Source: Candidatus Omnitrophota bacterium
GTDB lineage: Bacteria > Omnitrophota > Koll11 > Gygaellales > Profunditerraquicolaceae
NCBI GenBank assembly: GCA_026387515.1
Contig: JAPLLP010000250.1
Coordinates: 12,074-20,521, forward strand
DNA length: 8,448 nt
Direction of reading: 5' to 3'
Shown: piece after piece, positions 7,701 through 8,448 of the stretch
Layout of the letters: each line of letters opens with the position of its first letter
Position numbering within the stretch: the first letter of the stretch is position 1
Position numbers and translations under genes: made by a program
The notes under the pieces: model-generated
Database searches by the model: none
What the model was told of the DNA's origin: nothing
What the model saw: only the letters and a program-made list of their open reading frames with translations

Positions 7701-8448
7701 GCAGGTAAAGCTTGGTATCTGCAATTTTTCCCTTAAGGGGCGGGCTAAGTATCTCCTCTAACGGCGGCGGGGGAATAATCAACCGCTGCTTCAGCGCCCA
7801 CAGAAGGGCGCGGTTATTCGGGCTGGGAGCAGGTTTCCAAATCCATGGCAGGGATAAGGGTGGAACGGGGGCGCGTTGCTGCAAAAGCTGCCTTAGCCTT
7901 TCCCGAGGTTCATCTTGCAGGTATTCCAACTGCTTTTTAATTAAGATGTAGCCGTATATCTGGCCTTGCGCCTCAACCGCGGCTTTGTGGGATTTGCCTT
8001 CCACTTCTTCCGCGTATTCATGTACAGAAACTGCCTGCAGGCAGAGAGGAAGACCTACGTTTCCTTTGAATTCGGCAGTAAAGAGCTCTATTGCTTCTCG
8101 GGTAAGGTAAACTTTATAAGGCAGGCAGTTAAAATCGGCAAAGACCTCCGGCCGCTGAGGCGGATCGCTCCTGCCATGGACCAAACAGTAGAATTCAACC
8201 GGCTGACCATGTTCAAAGATAGGCATCTTGGTAAACACGCGCTTAATCCCCAACTCCCCGCTTTTTATTGCTGCCAAACGCTCGAGCTTTTCCTGCGCGG
8301 TAAGGTTATCGAAAAAGCCGTGCCTGGCTGGGGCAAGGCTATCTCTCTTATCCCCTGCCTGTTCGTGAATAACCTGGGAGGGGGAGGCACGGGATCGCTG
8401 CTCCTGAGGCGCTTGAGAGCAGGGAAGCAAAACAGGAATCCCTATATC
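4564..8448 (-). CDS. Giant multidomain protein, upstream part (MraZ-like / M50-like / UAP1-like / receiver), 5' incomplete
   Basis: The frame is open to the right window edge, so the true start lies outside. The first in-window start codon is TTG at 8430, and residues are numbered from there (1288 to the TAA at 4564-4566). Six further codons precede it with no stop. Order of modules: possible zincin (60-185), MraZ-like domain (233-346), unrecognised region (350-512), Ala/Pro linker (513-527), hydrophobic M50-like segment with HEFGH (530-670), UAP1-type pyrophosphorylase (722-1090), short beta-rich tail (1089-1148), receiver (1153-1238). From about residue 1241 the sequence stops looking like a natural protein: it is Arg/Pro-rich with no domain, while another frame over the same DNA encodes a recognisable linker. 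The native protein therefore most likely continues into the downstream frame, and the last ~48 residues are probably a frameshift artefact. No single family covers the whole chain; overall function is unknown. Confidence 0.95.
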   Translation of the reverse strand, partial: DIGIPVLLPCSQAPQEQRSRASPSQVIHEQAGDKRDSLAPARHGFFDNLTAQEKLERLAAIKSGELGIKRVFTKMPIFEHGQPVEFYCLVHGRSDPPQRPEVFADFNCLPYKVYLTREAIELFTAEFKGNVGLPLCLQAVSVHEYAEEVEGKSHKAAVEAQGQIYGYILIKKQLEYLQDEPRERLRQLLQQRAPVPPLSLPWIWKPAPSPNNRALLWALKQRLIIPPPPLEEILSPPLKGKIADTKLYLPFEFAQAIKDGFFFFRNYEDVLSIVPAARYARELKILTPWRRSMFKQRISGGMRELERDSKGFYIALSQPLQNSFGLKPREVLLVSVLDRFEVWPPEKWASYQKQHDKLDDRIIRYCMGHYSGRYERQGYFMRQNPFIQALATVLAGAEYCPEDIAAICEGCFSWVNAELVNGTWQCDMADALYALQKEDFRILRTPKGNIAILSDSQDKVAGDRGEGILLIQVLDKQWHADVFYYLDLESAVPLAKDELAAYEGHSIGLIPPADIDKRPAPAALAPTGIAPQSALSYINLAAALIGVPLAVYFTPVIAGFLGLVVPMPTINLWTVAIISLFALAFGFAKHEFGHWVEARLRGLDAHFARAPGISGGIYVIGSRGLSGILASCIGIIISLILFKSGVIPVTVFLALFFADLIFALSLLDWRYLLAPRTGHRLGLKTLKVGPQSLAVVDKEEINPELIQPQQVIIPEENNREVSDLAEAALSSGSVGVITAAGGMSTRAGLSYPKGVHPIEVVCGKTLFARFADELLAARYAYGKPVVWFIMTSDVTDSATREYFAGNNYFGLGRENVVFIRQESVPAFIAGTREVAMADTSTIFTSPNGNGGLFRALRDPLSRTDGGKISALEEARNRGIITFFYCAVDNPMPVLNKKLLGCHLKERSDSSVTLVGKKDALEGLAMMAEDRVTGESFLIEYNQPAAAAIRDRPGYEYGSISRFVFSLNFLTTLEFPPCRLVRNKAARLFKDGRLQDARVDKFEYFFFDVQSQAKASINVVLPREECFAPFKQMQGKDSPLDVARAISDLAKKRLWDSGRAKEISAESKLEFSPAFATSAAEIKTKVGNNLRIQWQSCVYLGGKHIKIGDNVIVKGRLQIDFEDPYDGSFEIKDESVVNNLVIRVGKGEQIIYPKVKAAGGTILLVDNYYGIRVPVAQLLRDEGYLVKEATNAQQAKQQIEELEQNGEKLALIIVEVYMPWIHSSISEENFVKWAKGKGCAVLIYSGLFALFLILTPRRLPASRHPLSPTTSQARIWQRLPGYIGKILRRLRHSDI
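4662..4688 (-). repeat. Ala/Pro linker repeat, copy in the downstream frame
   Basis: This 27-base stretch matches 6857-6883 at 23 of 27 positions, by direct base-by-base comparison. Read in the downstream frame it encodes DAPAPAGIAP, followed by PALS, nearly the same as the other copy's ALAPTGIAP followed by QSALS. Both copies keep the same codon phase relative to the repeat. In the upstream frame the same DNA would read TPRRLPASRH, which matches nothing. The repeat is the best evidence for which frame is coding here. It sits between the receiver and the next domain region. Confidence 0.8.
4705..4738 (-). other. Probable frameshift joining the two reading frames
   Basis: Upstream of here the frame encodes a receiver domain up to its beta-4 strand (CAVLIYSG, ending at 4717). 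Downstream, a frame shifted by one base encodes the linker and all later domains. The second frame has a TAA at 4748-4750 and the first ends at 4564, so the switch must lie between them. The best candidate is the five-T run on the coding strand at 4708-4712. One added T there gives a smooth join, YSGLFCAFLNTDAPAPAGIAP, which preserves both the receiver strand and the linker. A second candidate is the GGAAAAGG at 4739-4746, but shifting there destroys the receiver strand. Causes could be a sequencing or assembly deletion, a real mutation splitting the gene, or translational slippage; sequence alone cannot separate these. Confidence 0.75.
4717..4974 (-). other. Receiver (REC) domain, acceptor Asp replaced by Glu, C-terminal part missing
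   Basis: Residues 1153-1238 read as beta-1 TILLVDN (Asp 1159 and Asn 1160 in place of the usual acidic pair), helix GIRVPVAQLLRDEG, beta-2 YLVKEATN, helix AQQAKQQIEELEQN, beta-3 LALIIVEVYMP, helix ENFVKWAKGKG, and beta-4 CAVLIYSG with Ser 1238 at the switch Ser/Thr position. In receivers the phospho-acceptor lies in the D-x-x-M-P pattern; here it is Glu 1208. The conserved Lys of beta-5 and the last helices are absent because the frameshift follows immediately, and in the rejoined reading the linker follows instead. It is probably not phosphorylated and may mimic the phosphorylated state, serving as a binding module. Confidence 0.72.
4987..5166 (-). other. Short beta-rich tail after the pyrophosphorylase core
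   Basis: Residues 1089-1148 alternate short hydrophobic strands with Gly/Asp/Asn turns (for example GGKHIKIGDNVIVKG and DESVVNNLVIRVGKG). Such a pattern suits a few left-handed beta-helix or similar beta coils. Many nucleotidyltransferases carry such a C-terminal element for oligomerisation or substrate closure, and this one directly follows the UAP1-like core. The identification is by pattern only. Confidence 0.5.
5161..6267 (-). other. UAP1/AGX-type UDP-N-acetylhexosamine pyrophosphorylase domain
   Basis: Residues 722-1090 follow the UAP1 family (UTP + sugar-1-phosphate to UDP-sugar + PPi) motif by motif. The nucleotide-binding loop is AAGGMSTRAGLSYPKGVHPI at 733-752, with GMST in place of the usual GxGT. 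It is followed by IMTSDVTDSATREYF (783-797), NYFGL (801-805), PNGNGGLFRAL (840-850, family PDGNGGxYxAL), FYCAVDNPM (877-885, carrying the metal-binding-type Asp 882), LIEYNQ (931-936), a KFEYFFFD strand (994-1001), and PREECFAPFKQ plus GKDSP (1015-1032, family REDEFSPLKN...KDNP). The N-terminal helical subdomain of free-standing UAP1 appears to be missing or replaced by the hydrophilic stretch after the membrane segment. The core looks intact enough to be active. UAP1-type enzymes are best known from eukaryotes but have bacterial relatives. Confidence 0.85.
6421..6843 (-). other. Multi-pass membrane segment with HEFGH, M50/site-2-protease-like
   Basis: Residues 530-670 contain about four to five hydrophobic segments: roughly 531-560, 566-582, 615-637 and 638-661. 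HEFGHWVEARLRG starts at residue 584 (codon at 6681), directly after the second hydrophobic stretch, as in membrane-embedded site-2 metalloproteases, where HExxH sits in a transmembrane helix and the two His with an Asp further on bind zinc. An Asp at 662 (LLDW), at the end of the last hydrophobic segment, could be the third ligand, but the typical NxxPxxxxDG signature is not evident. The segment would anchor the giant protein in the membrane. Whether it is an active protease or only an anchor is unknown. Confidence 0.68.
6857..6883 (-). repeat. Ala/Pro linker repeat, copy before the membrane segment
   Basis: Counterpart of the 4662-4688 copy, identical at 23 of 27 bases and in the same codon phase. 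It lies within RPAPAALAPTGIAPQSAL (residues 512-529), between an unrecognised region and the M50-like membrane segment. Ala/Pro-rich linkers of this kind separate folded domains. Confidence 0.8.
7393..7734 (-). other. MraZ-like domain (two AbrB-type halves) without the DXXXR arginines
   Basis: Residues 233-346 follow MraZ from end to end. The first half reads KIADTKLYLPFEFAQAI then DGFFFFRNYEDVLSIVP, like the MraZ SKGRLxxP...REAL then a strand ending in a YP-type turn. The second half reads RRSMFKQRISGGMRELERDSKGFY, then PLQNSFGLKPREVLLVSVLDRFEVW, then PEKWASYQ. This parallels MraZ RRFFxSxAxExELDxQGR, LRxxAGLxxEVVxxGxxxxxEIW, and xxWxxY. MraZ is a ring-forming DNA-binding repressor of the division and cell-wall cluster, and each half carries a DXXXR motif. 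Here the Asp is present in both (238 and 302), but the Arg positions are Tyr 242 and Phe 306. DNA binding in the usual mode is therefore doubtful; an assembly or binding role is an inference. Confidence 0.72.
7876..8253 (-). other. Possible degenerate zincin-like module (HEYAE...H)
   Basis: Residues 60-185 of the upstream part. A run of predicted strands and helices leads to SVHEYAEEVEGKSHKAA at 135-151. The His-Glu pair is at 137-138 and a further His is at 148. The layout (hydrophobic helix, HE, a glycine-containing turn, then H..A) recalls a zinc-protease helix, but the canonical HExxH spacing is absent. It is followed by a charged helix and a Pro-rich stretch (187-232) that looks like a flexible spacer before the MraZ-like domain. 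The family assignment is a guess from motif shape. Confidence 0.3.
8031..8044. repeat. Perfect 14-base palindrome inside coding sequence
   Basis: The sequence ctgcctgcaggcag equals its own reverse complement. It lies within codons for LCLQAV in the possible zincin module. A related imperfect inverted cluster, tgcctgtaggca followed by ggcaggcag, is at 2295-2320. It could be a small mobile palindromic element or chance. Confidence 0.3.

Noticed and set aside
1..8448. tRNA, rRNA, CRISPR array, insertion sequence, promoter or terminator
   Set aside because: The two long frames cover the whole window. I saw no spaced direct repeats, transposase motifs or terminator hairpins with T tracts outside coding sequence.

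Overview
The whole 8448-base window is coding, all on the minus strand, with no intergenic DNA. One reading frame enters at the right edge (8448) and runs leftward. At about 4708-4712 the coding signal moves to another frame, which then stays open to the left edge (1). Rejoined, this is more than 2800 residues of continuous protein, and neither the true start nor the true stop is in the window. I see no promoter, terminator, RNA gene, mobile element or CRISPR array.

The protein is a mosaic of modules that normally belong to unrelated small proteins. In N-to-C order: a possible degenerate zincin (HE...H motif); a MraZ-like pair of AbrB-type halves lacking both motif arginines; an unrecognised stretch; an Ala/Pro linker; a multi-pass membrane segment with HEFGH (site-2-protease type); a complete UAP1-type UDP-sugar pyrophosphorylase core with a short beta-rich tail; a response-regulator receiver with Glu at the phospho-acceptor position; the frameshift; a second copy of the linker; an unrecognised region; a degenerate HPr-like module; another unrecognised region; a possible zincin with HEITGH; a second HPr-like module with an intact GMHARPA site; a threonine-dehydratase-like PLP domain; two hydrophobic segments; and the start of a VTC (polyphosphate polymerase type) domain cut by the window edge.

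Very long mosaic proteins of this kind are known from uncultured Omnitrophota (OP3) and related PVC-group bacteria. Such an organism is my best guess, but it is inferred from architecture rather than from a marker gene. Standard bacterial codon use fits throughout, apart from the single frameshift.

How the modules cooperate is unknown. Several retain catalytic signatures (UAP1 core, PLP lysine, HPr histidine, HEFGH). Others have lost key residues (MraZ arginines, receiver Asp, first HPr copy), so the chain mixes apparently active domains with domains probably kept for fold or binding. The strongest findings are the mosaic itself, the diverged HPr duplication, the frameshift backed by a repeated linker, and the MraZ-like domain in a membrane-anchored giant protein.
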